The position numbers and the translations under genes are program-made. 64,000 nucleotides of DNA from an uncultured Eubacteriales bacterium (lineage in GTDB: Bacteria; Bacillota; Clostridia; Christensenellales; UMGS416), in the NCBI GenBank assembly GCA_900542005.1, contig UQLW01000012.1, forward strand, positions 10,574 through 74,573, read 5' to 3'. The notes beneath the pieces were generated by a model. The model was not told the DNA's origin and made no database searches. It saw only the letters and a list, made by a program, of their open reading frames with translations. Shown in pieces: positions 40,368 to 49,265 of the stretch (position 1 is the first letter of the stretch; each line of letters starts with the position of its first letter).

Positions 40368-42191
40368 ATGCATGGAAAAACCGATCCAGCCAAACCCCAA
40401 TTCGGCATAGCCTCCAACGTGCGCTTTATGCTGCGCACCGCCTGGCGCGTGCGCAGAGGCGTGCTCTGGCTGTGCCTGGCCCAGATTGGCCTTGGCCTGG
40501 CCAGCAGCCTTCTGGGCCTTTTTGTTGCGCCTCAGGTGCTCTCCGCCATCGAAAGGGCCGTGCCCCTGGGGCAGCTTCTGGGCACCATTGGGCTGTTCAC
40601 CTTGGGCCTGACCCTGGTCAGCGCGGCCGGCGCCTATGTGGGCGAGAATGTCATTTACGACCGCATTGCCGTGCGTATGGATCTCATATCGCAAATTAAC
40701 GGCAAGCTCTGCCAGACCGCCTATACCAACACACTGCAGCCGGCCTTTCTGGCTCTGCTGAAAAAGTCGGAAAAAACTCTCAGCGACAATGACAGCGCCG
40801 GGGAAATTATATGGGAAACGCTGCAAAACCTGGTGCTGAACGTTCTGGGCTTTATTCTTTATCTGTTCCTTATCGCGTCGCTGGATCCGGCCGTCATACT
40901 CATTACGCTGGTCTCCGCCATAGCCGGGTATGGGGCCAGCCGGCGCATCAACGGCTGGGGATACCGGCACCGCAATCAGGAGGATGCCTGCTGGCAGCGA
41001 TTTCACTATCTATCCCGTCTGTCCCAGGATATTCACGCCGCAAAGGATATCCGCATCTTTGGCATGAAGCCCTGGCTGGACGATCTGGGGAATGCTGCGC
41101 TGCGGGCTTATCACCACTTTATCCACCGCGCCCAGCGTGTCTACCTTGGGGCCGACATCATCGATATCCTGCTGACCTTGCTGCGCAACGGCGTGGCCTA
41201 TGCCTATCTCATCGCCCTTACCCTGCGCCAGGGCCTCAGCGCCGCCCAGTTCCTGCTTTACTTTTCCGCCGTGGGCGGTTTCACCACCTGGGTTACGGGG
41301 ATTCTGTCCACGGCCGCTGAGCTGCACCGGCACAGCCTCGACCTTTCCGCCCTGCGGGAGTGCCTCACCTGGCCCGAGCCCTTTGCCTTCGAGCAGGGCG
41401 CTTCCCTGCCCGCGGCCCAGCGCTATGAGCTCCGGCTTGCCCATGTAAGCTTCCGCTATCCCGAGGCTGCCGCGGATACGATCCACGACCTTACCCTGAC
41501 CATCCGCCCAGGGGAGAAGCTGGCCCTGGTGGGCTTAAACGGCGCTGGGAAAACCACCCTGGTAAAGCTGCTCTGCGGCTTCCTGGATCCTACGTCCGGC
41601 TGCGTCCTGCTGAACGGGCAGGATATCCGCCAATACAACCGGCGCGAGTATTACAGGCTCTTCTCCGCCGTGTTCCAGGATTTCTCCCTGCTGGCCGCTA
41701 CCCTGGGCGAGAATGTGGCGCAAAGCGATACTTATAACCGGGAAAAGGCGGAATCATGCATCCGCCTGGCCGGGCTTGCCGGAAAGCTGCAGGAGCTGCC
41801 TTTGGGGCTCGATACCCATCTGGGTAAGGAGGTCTATGAGGATGCCGTCGAGCTTTCCGGCGGCCAGCTGCAGCGGCTCATGCTGGCTCGCGCCATCTAT
41901 AAGGATGGGCCCATCCTGGTGCTGGACGAACCCACCGCCGCCCTGGACCCCCTGGCTGAAAGCGATATTTACCGCCGCTATCATGAGCTTTCGCGGAACA
42001 AGACCAGCCTTTTCATCTCCCACCGGCTGGCCTCCACGCGGTTCTGCGACCGGATTCTTCTTTTGAAAGACGGTGTAATTGCCGAGGAGGGGACCCATGA
42101 ATCCCTTCTGCGCCGCGGCGGCGAGTATGCCCGCCTCTTTGAGGTGCAGCGCCGCTATTACCAGGAAGGAGAGCCGTCCCATGAAGCGTAG
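40368..42191 (+). CDS. ABC exporter, permease-ATPase fusion (first half of a pair)
   Basis: This 607-residue half-transporter has an N-terminal six-helix exporter domain (about residues 25-330) and a nucleotide-binding domain with Walker A 'GLNGAGKTT', signature 'ELSGGQLQR', Walker B 'ILVLDEP' and H-loop 'FISHRLAS'. Exporters of this type often move peptides or lipids as heterodimers. The next gene encodes a related half-transporter and overlaps it by 11 bases, so they probably assemble together. AAGGAGGG precedes the ATG. CCCCT elements like those upstream of the regulator lie at about 40284-40310, hinting that the LytTR regulator controls it. Confidence 0.92.
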   Translation: MHGKTDPAKPQFGIASNVRFMLRTAWRVRRGVLWLCLAQIGLGLASSLLGLFVAPQVLSAIERAVPLGQLLGTIGLFTLGLTLVSAAGAYVGENVIYDRIAVRMDLISQINGKLCQTAYTNTLQPAFLALLKKSEKTLSDNDSAGEIIWETLQNLVLNVLGFILYLFLIASLDPAVILITLVSAIAGYGASRRINGWGYRHRNQEDACWQRFHYLSRLSQDIHAAKDIRIFGMKPWLDDLGNAALRAYHHFIHRAQRVYLGADIIDILLTLLRNGVAYAYLIALTLRQGLSAAQFLLYFSAVGGFTTWVTGILSTAAELHRHSLDLSALRECLTWPEPFAFEQGASLPAAQRYELRLAHVSFRYPEAAADTIHDLTLTIRPGEKLALVGLNGAGKTTLVKLLCGFLDPTSGCVLLNGQDIRQYNRREYYRLFSAVFQDFSLLAATLGENVAQSDTYNREKAESCIRLAGLAGKLQELPLGLDTHLGKEVYEDAVELSGGQLQRLMLARAIYKDGPILVLDEPTAALDPLAESDIYRRYHELSRNKTSLFISHRLASTRFCDRILLLKDGVIAEEGTHESLLRRGGEYARLFEVQRRYYQEGEPSHEA

Positions 42192-44076
42192 CAAAGAGCA
42201 AACAGGCCGCCGCTCAAGAAAGGCCGCCCTGCGGCTGAACCTCCGCGCCTATTCGCTGATCTGGCGTCAGGATCCGGCTATCCTGCTGTCCATCACATGC
42301 CATCGTCTTGCCGCCGCCTTTACCCTTTACATCCCGATCTGGTATTCGGCCCAGATCCTCAACGAGCTATCAGCCGGCCGGGATCCTGTCCGGCTGGCCC
42401 GCCTGGCGCTGGCGGCCGTCCTCGTCACTGCCGCCGCGGCCCTGGCCACCGCCCTTTTGAACCGTTGGGAGCAGCTGCATCAGAAGAAGATTTTTCTGCA
42501 TATGCAGCATATCCTGTCGCAAAAAATGCTGACGCTTGACTTTGCCTCCATGGATGATCCCCGCACCCACGACCTTTTATCCCAGGTTACGCAAAACGCG
42601 AACTGGGGCGGTTGGGGGCTGATAAAGTCTGTCTCCTGCTTCCAGCGCCTGGTCAAGCACCTTTGCAGGGCCGGCGGAGCCGTCGCCCTGACCCTTTCGC
42701 TGTTCCTGCTGCCGGTGCCCGCCACCGCCGGCGCCCTGACGCTGCTGAATCATCCGCTGCTGGCTCTGCTGGTGCTGCTGGCTCTGCTGCTTGCCGTGCT
42801 GCTTTCCGCCTCCCTCTCCAATCGGGCCGACGCCCACTCGGCAGACGGGGCGGCCGCAGCCAGGTTCGGGAACCGTCTGTTTTGCTACTTCGGGAGCCTG
42901 GGCCAGGACCGCGCCCGCGCCCTGGATATCCGCGTCTACCGGCAGGATATCCCCAGCCGCAGGCAGTGGGCCTCCGGCCTGGACAGTTCCTTCAGCCCCA
43001 AGGGGCCCTTTGCCCGCTACGCGCGAAAGGCCGGGGGATTCCTAAAGGCGGCTTCCGCCGCCGTGACCACCTCGTTCATCGGGATTGTGTATGTCTATGT
43101 GGGCCTCAAGGCCTATGGCGGCGCCTTTGGCGTGGGCTCCATCACCCAGTATGTGGGTGCGATTACCACCCTTTCCGGCAGCATAGCCGGTTTGCTTACC
43201 GCCCTTGGCGCCATGGTGAACAACGTCCCCTTTCTGGATACCCTCTTTGCGTTTCTGGATATCCCCAACGGCATGTATCAAGGCAGCCTCACCATAGAGA
43301 AGCGTTCCGACCGCAAATACGATATCGAGTTCCGGGATGTATCCTTCCGCTATCCCCATACGGATACCTGGGCCCTGCGCCATGTCTCCATGCGCTTCCA
43401 GGTGGGCCAGCGGTTGGCGGTCGTGGGGGAGAACGGCTCCGGCAAGACCACCTTTATCAAGCTGCTCTGCCGCCTGTATGATCCCACCGAAGGGCAGATC
43501 CTCCTGAACGGCATCGATATCCGCAAGTACAATTATCTGGAGTATCTTTCTGTCTTTTCGGTGGTCTTTCAGGATTTCCAGCTTTTCGCCCTTCCTTTGG
43601 GGCAGAATGTGGCCGCCGCTGAACGCTATGACGCCGCGCGGGCCCGCGCCTGCCTGGTAGAGGCGGGCTTTGGTCAAAAGCTGTCCGCCATGGGTCTAGA
43701 CGACTATCTTTACAAGGAACTGGATAAAAACGGCGTAGAGGTTTCCGGCGGCGAGGCCCAGAAGATCGCCATCGCCCGGGCGCTTTATAAGGACGCGCCC
43801 TTCATCGTCCTGGACGAGCCCACCGCCGCCCTGGACCCGCTGGCTGAGGCCGAGATCTACACCAGGTTCAATGAGCTGGTGGGCGATAAAACCGCCATCT
43901 ATATCTCCCATAGGCTTTCCAGCTGCCGTTTCTGCGATGAGATCCTCGTGTTTGACCGAGGGCGCATCGTCCAGCAGGGCGCCCATGACGCGCTGGTGCT
44001 TGACGCCGCCGGAAAGTATCATGCCCTATGGTCCGCCCAGGCCCAGTACTATGCCGCTCCCAGGGATACGGCCTGA
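42181..44076 (+). CDS. ABC exporter, permease-ATPase fusion (second half of a pair)
   Basis: This 631-residue half-transporter starts at 42181, where GGAGAG precedes the ATG within the end of the first exporter gene. A basic N-terminus is followed by about six helices (residues 30-330), including 'LLALLVLLALLLAVLLSASLS'. The nucleotide-binding domain has Walker A 'GENGSGKTT', signature 'EVSGGEAQK', Walker B 'FIVLDEP' and H-loop 'YISHRLSS'. The signature departs slightly from LSGGQ but keeps the key Ser-Gly-Gly. Both ATP sites of a heterodimer look competent. The cargo is unknown; no precursor peptide gene is adjacent. Confidence 0.9.
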   Translation: MKRSKEQTGRRSRKAALRLNLRAYSLIWRQDPAILLSITCHRLAAAFTLYIPIWYSAQILNELSAGRDPVRLARLALAAVLVTAAAALATALLNRWEQLHQKKIFLHMQHILSQKMLTLDFASMDDPRTHDLLSQVTQNANWGGWGLIKSVSCFQRLVKHLCRAGGAVALTLSLFLLPVPATAGALTLLNHPLLALLVLLALLLAVLLSASLSNRADAHSADGAAAARFGNRLFCYFGSLGQDRARALDIRVYRQDIPSRRQWASGLDSSFSPKGPFARYARKAGGFLKAASAAVTTSFIGIVYVYVGLKAYGGAFGVGSITQYVGAITTLSGSIAGLLTALGAMVNNVPFLDTLFAFLDIPNGMYQGSLTIEKRSDRKYDIEFRDVSFRYPHTDTWALRHVSMRFQVGQRLAVVGENGSGKTTFIKLLCRLYDPTEGQILLNGIDIRKYNYLEYLSVFSVVFQDFQLFALPLGQNVAAAERYDAARARACLVEAGFGQKLSAMGLDDYLYKELDKNGVEVSGGEAQKIAIARALYKDAPFIVLDEPTAALDPLAEAEIYTRFNELVGDKTAIYISHRLSSCRFCDEILVFDRGRIVQQGAHDALVLDAAGKYHALWSAQAQYYAAPRDTA

Positions 44077-44090
44077 CCAGCGGCACGACG

Positions 44091-44123
44091 AAGGGGGCTC
44101 CATCGAAAAGATGGAGCCCCCTT
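44091..44123 (+). terminator. Bidirectional terminator between the ABC pair and the surface protein gene
   Basis: AAGGGGGCTCCATC (44091-44104) pairs with GATGGAGCCCCCTT (44110-44123) between converging genes. Confidence 0.82.
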
Positions 44124-44151
44124 TGGGTTTACCGGCTTCGGCGCCCAGCCG

Positions 44152-47100
44152 CTATTGCCTGCTGCTCCGGCGCTTGGCCACAAGCAGCGCAGCCAGCAGC
44201 GCGCCGCTGACCGCAGCGAGGGCAGCCAGCCACCCTGCCGCCATGGTATCGCCGGTCTTTACCGCGTCTGCCCCCGTTGCCTGCACCGTAGTTGTCGTTT
44301 CGCTCTTTTCGGGCTGCAGGGCCTTTTGCGCCGCCGTCAGCACCTCCAGCGCTGCGTCCACCGTGGCCTGGTCGCGTATGGTCAGTTCTGGGCGGGCCAT
44401 CAGCTCCCGGGCGGCCGTCAGCGCACGCTGCAGCGCCGCCCAGCTTTCAGCCGTATAGTTTGCTTCTGTCAAGGCCCCGGCCGCCGCGATGGCGTCCGCC
44501 AGCGCCTGGGTCTGCGCCGGTTTGAGCGTCAGCGCCTTCAGCGCTTCCTTCAGCCGCTGGTTGGCCTCGTCCACGGCCTGTTGCCCGGCGTTCTCGTCCA
44601 GTCCCACCTTTTCTGCTTCCGCCAGTGCGTCCGTCACGGCTTGGAGGCTCTGCTGCGTATAATCCCCCTGCTCCAGGGCCTTTGCCTCGGCAATGGTCTC
44701 CTGCAGGTTTGCCTTCTGCGCCTTGAGTCCCAGGCCCGTCATCGCTCCATTTAACGCATCCCGAATCTGGTCCACCTCAGCCTGCGTTGCATTCAGGTTC
44801 TGCATCATCGCCTGGGCGTCCGCCAGCGCAGCCTGGAGGGCCTTCACGCTCTTGGGCGTGTACCGTTCCATGTCCTGTATGGCCTCCGCCTGCGCGATGG
44901 CCACCTCCAGGGCGCCAAATTGTGCGCGGGCCGAAAGGGCTCTGATCAAGCGGTTCACCTCGCCTGCCGCTTGATCGGCTTCATACTGATAGGCATAGGG
45001 CGCGTCCATCACGTCCCGGCCTGCCTCCAGGGCCTCTGCCAGCGCCGCCCAGCTTTGGGGGGTATAGTCCTGCTCGTCCAGCGCCTGCGCCGCGCTCACC
45101 GCCTCCGCCAGCGCCGTCTTATCGGTGGCGGGGTCGCCATAGGCCTTGATCTCGGCCACCTGCATCAGGTAACCGTCGGCGCCGCTCAGGCGCAGTTTGG
45201 AGCTGATCATACGGATATAGGCCGCTTTAACCGGCGTATCCAGCGTATAGACCCGCGGCGCGTCCTTGCTGCCGTCATCCCCCTTTACATCGGCAATCGT
45301 CGTCCACTGTTTACCATCCAGCGACAGCTGCACCTGATAATCCACCGCAAAGGTACCGGTGGCATAGAGCTCCACCCGCGATACATGGAAGGGCGCGCCC
45401 AGGCTCACCGCCGCCCATTCCTCCGCCAGCTCGTCGTTATGCAGCTTGATGTTGCTGGTCCAGCCCTTGCCGAGGTCCTCGTCCACCAGGAACTTGCTGG
45501 CCCAGCCCCACTGCTCATAGGTGGCGTCCGGCGTAGTTGAAGACACGATCACCGGCTTTGCTCTGGCAATATTCTCCCCTTCCACATAGGGATCAAGGGG
45601 CTCGACCGCCGGAGCGGAGGGCGCGGGCGTATTGCCGTCATCGTTGTATACCTCGATTTCTCCCAGCGCCGCAGAAAATTTTCCGCCGTAGGCATTCATC
45701 TCCGTCACCGAAAGGCGGATATACCGGGCGCGGACGCTGTCAAAGCCATAGCTTAAGGCCGCGTCCGGCGCGTCCATTGCCTCTACGGTTTTTACCGTGG
45801 TCCAAGTCTTGCCATCCTCGGATACGTCGAGGGTAAAGCCCCGCGGGAAGGTCGCGCCGTATTCCAGGGATGTCCCCGCCGGATACAGATCCACACGGTT
45901 CACATCCTCCACCCTGCCCAGGTCCACCTTCAGCGCAACGGCAAAGGAAGCGCCGGCGCTTTCCGTGCTCCAGCCGTTAACGCCGTTTTCCGTAAAGCGT
46001 TTGCCGTCGGTTACGTTGGAAATAAACCAGCCGTTCTCGCCCAGCGAGCTGGACGCGCTGGCCGTCTTGCCCAGCGCCAGGTTCTGGTTCACCGGCGTAG
46101 GTTCGGTATCGGCCTTCTCATAGTCGTATCCCTCCGGCAGCGCGAAAAGATAGCCCTCGCCCTTGGGCAGGTGCAGCGACAGCTTGCCATCCTTCAGCGC
46201 GGCTGGCTTCAGGTTGCCGCTTTGCCGGTCAACCTCCTGGAGCGTGGTAATCGCGCCGTCGAATGCCAGCGTCACGTCCTTCTCCTCAGAGAAGGAATTA
46301 TTGACCACAAAGAGATAATTGCGCCCGGTTTTCTTATGGCGCATGTAGGAGAAGGTCAGGTTATCGTCGGATAGCGCCTGGACAAAGAAGTGCTCGGGCA
46401 CGGCCTGCTGCCCCCAGGTTTCGCCGTTCAGGTAGATCTCCTTTGCATCCAGGTTCATCAGGGTACGGCCCAGGGCATGGATCTCGCTGTTGAGCTGCTT
46501 GACCGGTTCGTACAGGTCGGTTTTCTCCCCGTCCGGGGTGATGATACCGTTGGTAAAGTTTTCACCCCGGTTCGTGGGCGTCCACCAGGTGAAATAGGAG
46601 AGCTGCTTGAAGCCATAGGCCATGGCCATATTGGCCTCATAGCGGATCTCCGCCGGATTCGTCCGCCGGAAATTGCCCACTACGCCGATGGATTGCAGGT
46701 ACATGCCGGTTTTTACATCATTGGCGAGGCCTACCTTCCACACCGATTTCATGTTGGATAGCATACCGGCGTAATCCAGCGAACCCTCGGCCCAGCTGAA
46801 GGGATAGCGATCATACATCAGGTAATCCTGGCCGCCGGTCAGGCTGACCCAGTCGCTCATCTGCCGCTCATAGGCTTCCTCTGAGCCATAGATGTTGGGA
46901 AGGAAGTTCAGGTGAGCGTAGTATTGGGGCGCTACCGCCTTCATGGCGTTAAAGATCCGGGCATAGGGGTTGGCGTTCCAGGGTTCATCGAGGATATAAA
47001 ATCCGCCGACACCGGGCACGTTGGTGTATTCCTGGACCAGCTCCTGAATCTGCTCATCGGTCATGCTGGTCAGGTTGCCGCCGAAGCGATGATCGGCCAC

Positions 47101-48945
47101 GGAAACCTGCATACCATACTTAAAGGCCAGCTCCGCCATCTTCAGGTTGGTTTCCTTGTCGTTCAGGTCATTGCCGGTTACGTTGTTGACATAGTCGATT
47201 CCAGCGTCGGCCATGGCCTTATAATGCTCGTCGGTCACATAATCCTTGGTGGGCGGCCAGAAGACGGAGATCATAAACTGGTCGCTGGCCCACTCCACGC
47301 TGTCCTGCACATGGACAGTGCAGCTGGCGGTCACATTGCGCAGCCTCTCGGTCAGCGTAATGGTCGCTTCGCCGGCGGCCACCGCCTTGATCAGGCCGTT
47401 CTCGTCCACGGTAGCCACATCCGTCCGGTCGCTGCTCCAGGCAAGCTCCACCTGATCGGATTCATTCTTCACGACCTCTGCCTTAAGCTGTTCGGTCATG
47501 CCGGGCGTCAGAAGCAGCGCCGGCTTGTTGACGCTTACCGTTACGCTGCCCACCCTGCCAAACACAGCGAGCTCCGAAAGCTGCACCAGCATACCGCCCT
47601 GGGGGTCTGCGTCTCCGCCCCGCTTGGTCACATAGAGCCTTAAATACCGCCCCTCCGTACCCTGAGGCAGGTCGGCCACCACCGGCTCGTCCGGCGGCGC
47701 CTGCCCCGCCACCTGGTGCACTGTTTCAAAGGTTTTGCCGTCCAGAGACACCTGCAGCTCGTAATCTACCGGGAAGCTGCCCTTGGGGAAGAGCACCACC
47801 CGATCCAGGGCATAATTGGCTCCCAGATCCAGCTGCGCCCAGGCCGGGGCTGTCTCGCCCTCTACCACGAAGGGGTTGGTCGACCAGCCATCCGCCCCGA
47901 TCACGCCGTTATTCAAAAAGCGAATGCCCCATTCCGGCACATCGGTAGGCTCATAGGTGGATGACGCAGAGGCTGACGCCGTAAGGGCCAGGTTCGTCGT
48001 CCCCTTGGGGGCGTAGGAAGCGATATCGTCCGGATCAAAGGCTTCCGGCTTCTCCTGGCCGAATACTGCAAGCTCCGAAAGCTGTACCAGCTTGCCGTCG
48101 TTCCCCGTACCGCCGCCAATGGAATCCTGGTCATAGCGCAGGCTGACATAAAGCTCCACATACCGGGCCTCAACCGGCGCATCCAGGTCAATCACCACCG
48201 GCTCCGTCGGCAGGCCCGTTTCCTGCCTTGTCGTGATATCGGTATATGCAACGCCGTCTGTGGATACGCGCAGCGTATAGGTCATTGGGAAGCAGTCGCC
48301 ATAGACGGTCCCATCGCTGCGCGGGAACAGGACAAAGCAGCTAATCATAAAATCGCCGTCCAGCTGCATCCGGATCCAGGCAGGCGCATCCGCCTTTGTC
48401 TCCGTATCATAGGGATTGGTGCTCCACCCCTTTGAATCGGCCAGCGCGCCGCCGGCAACGCCCAGTTTGCCATCCTTGATAAAGTCCTTACTCCAGCCTT
48501 CCGAAACCATTTCATAGCTGGAAGAGGCCTCGACCGCCACCGCGCCGGGCGCTAGGTTATGCATCCCTTCCGGCGCATAATCGTCTATGGCAACGGCGTC
48601 CTGCTGGTTGGCTGGCGCCTGCGCTGGCAGCGCGGCCGTTGTGGTTTCTGCCGCCGTCGTGGTTTCCGCCGCCGTCGTGGTTTCCGCCGCCGTCGTGGTT
48701 TCCGCCGCCGTCGTACCAGGCGCGGCTTGGGCCGTTGTCGTCTCGCCCGCCGCATCCGGCTGGTTGGCCGGCGCTGTCGTGGTCTCGTGGGGCGTTGTCG
48801 TCTCGCCCGGTGTTGTCTCTGCCAGGGCAAGCCGTGTCCCGCCGGCCAGCCCCAGGGTCAACCCGCAGGCCGCCGCCAGCATCAGCCCCAGCGCAGCCGC
48901 CAGCAGCCTCTGGGGCCTGCGGCGTCCGCTCTTTCCTCTTTTCAT
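44152..48945 (-). CDS. Large multi-domain surface glycoside-hydrolase-like protein
   Basis: This 1597-residue exported protein probably binds and processes complex carbohydrates at the cell surface. The order is: signal peptide cut after 'LALA' (residue 42); Ala-Glu-Thr repeats (about 43-105); two F5/8-type (discoidin, CBM32-like) domains (about 125-460); a Big_2 Ig-like domain (about 465-545); a TIM-barrel domain with 'FMISVFWPPTKDY' and 'FYILDEPWNANPY' (about 550-880); a small beta domain; two more F5/8 domains (about 955-1265); four FIVAR repeats (about 1270-1540); and a tail 'AVKTGD', hydrophobic helix and 'KRRSSRQ'. The tail looks like a sortase signal with Val instead of Pro. The exact GH family is not assigned. 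Confidence 0.88.
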   Translation of the reverse strand: MKRGKSGRRRPQRLLAAALGLMLAAACGLTLGLAGGTRLALAETTPGETTTPHETTTAPANQPDAAGETTTAQAAPGTTAAETTTAAETTTAAETTTAAETTTAALPAQAPANQQDAVAIDDYAPEGMHNLAPGAVAVEASSSYEMVSEGWSKDFIKDGKLGVAGGALADSKGWSTNPYDTETKADAPAWIRMQLDGDFMISCFVLFPRSDGTVYGDCFPMTYTLRVSTDGVAYTDITTRQETGLPTEPVVIDLDAPVEARYVELYVSLRYDQDSIGGGTGNDGKLVQLSELAVFGQEKPEAFDPDDIASYAPKGTTNLALTASASASSTYEPTDVPEWGIRFLNNGVIGADGWSTNPFVVEGETAPAWAQLDLGANYALDRVVLFPKGSFPVDYELQVSLDGKTFETVHQVAGQAPPDEPVVADLPQGTEGRYLRLYVTKRGGDADPQGGMLVQLSELAVFGRVGSVTVSVNKPALLLTPGMTEQLKAEVVKNESDQVELAWSSDRTDVATVDENGLIKAVAAGEATITLTERLRNVTASCTVHVQDSVEWASDQFMISVFWPPTKDYVTDEHYKAMADAGIDYVNNVTGNDLNDKETNLKMAELAFKYGMQVSVADHRFGGNLTSMTDEQIQELVQEYTNVPGVGGFYILDEPWNANPYARIFNAMKAVAPQYYAHLNFLPNIYGSEEAYERQMSDWVSLTGGQDYLMYDRYPFSWAEGSLDYAGMLSNMKSVWKVGLANDVKTGMYLQSIGVVGNFRRTNPAEIRYEANMAMAYGFKQLSYFTWWTPTNRGENFTNGIITPDGEKTDLYEPVKQLNSEIHALGRTLMNLDAKEIYLNGETWGQQAVPEHFFVQALSDDNLTFSYMRHKKTGRNYLFVVNNSFSEEKDVTLAFDGAITTLQEVDRQSGNLKPAALKDGKLSLHLPKGEGYLFALPEGYDYEKADTEPTPVNQNLALGKTASASSSLGENGWFISNVTDGKRFTENGVNGWSTESAGASFAVALKVDLGRVEDVNRVDLYPAGTSLEYGATFPRGFTLDVSEDGKTWTTVKTVEAMDAPDAALSYGFDSVRARYIRLSVTEMNAYGGKFSAALGEIEVYNDDGNTPAPSAPAVEPLDPYVEGENIARAKPVIVSSTTPDATYEQWGWASKFLVDEDLGKGWTSNIKLHNDELAEEWAAVSLGAPFHVSRVELYATGTFAVDYQVQLSLDGKQWTTIADVKGDDGSKDAPRVYTLDTPVKAAYIRMISSKLRLSGADGYLMQVAEIKAYGDPATDKTALAEAVSAAQALDEQDYTPQSWAALAEALEAGRDVMDAPYAYQYEADQAAGEVNRLIRALSARAQFGALEVAIAQAEAIQDMERYTPKSVKALQAALADAQAMMQNLNATQAEVDQIRDALNGAMTGLGLKAQKANLQETIAEAKALEQGDYTQQSLQAVTDALAEAEKVGLDENAGQQAVDEANQRLKEALKALTLKPAQTQALADAIAAAGALTEANYTAESWAALQRALTAARELMARPELTIRDQATVDAALEVLTAAQKALQPEKSETTTTVQATGADAVKTGDTMAAGWLAALAAVSGALLAALLVAKRRSSRQ
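48632..48714 (-). repeat. 18-bp in-frame repeats encoding Ala-Glu-Thr-Thr-Thr-Ala units
   Basis: Four copies plus a partial fifth of an 18-base unit (GCCGCCGTCGTGGTTTCC on the plus strand), nearly identical, in the linker after the signal peptide. Copy number can change without breaking frame. Confidence 0.85.
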
Positions 48946-49265
48946 GTGATGCTCCTCCTTTTTTTGTAGCCCCTAGGATCGTTGCAGCTTCTTCCGCGCT
49001 TTATGCTCCACCCCCTCCCGCGCTGGCCGTTGGATCACAACTTAGACAAAATTTACCAACGCTGCTAAAATTAGAAACAGGCGATTTGTACAGGATCACA
49101 TGGCGTTTGACCGGTAGCGGGAGCGACAAAACGATCGGTGAAAAAGGTCTACTTATTCATCCATTTACTTTTCTTACCTTTCCTTACTTTTCTATCATTT
49201 TCCCTTCTATGAGACAAAAAAAGGGCGGGCCAAACAGCCCGCCCCCTTGGGGATGAAAGGGATTT
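48946..49265. other. Intergenic region upstream of the large surface protein gene
   Basis: This 320-base gap holds the ribosome binding site of the surface protein gene (AAAGGAGG just upstream of 48945), a pyrimidine-rich stretch at about 49160-49205, and the terminator of the oxidoreductase operon at 49216-49244. I could not find a convincing -35/-10 pair or any RNA gene. Confidence 0.5.
49216..49244 (-). terminator. Terminator of the oxidoreductase/isomerase operon
   Basis: GGGCGGGC (49223-49230) pairs with GCCCGCCC (49237-49244), followed on the minus strand by seven T. Confidence 0.88.

Noticed and set aside
48632..48714. Short CRISPR-like repeat array
   Set aside because: The units are contiguous with no spacers and lie in frame inside a coding linker.
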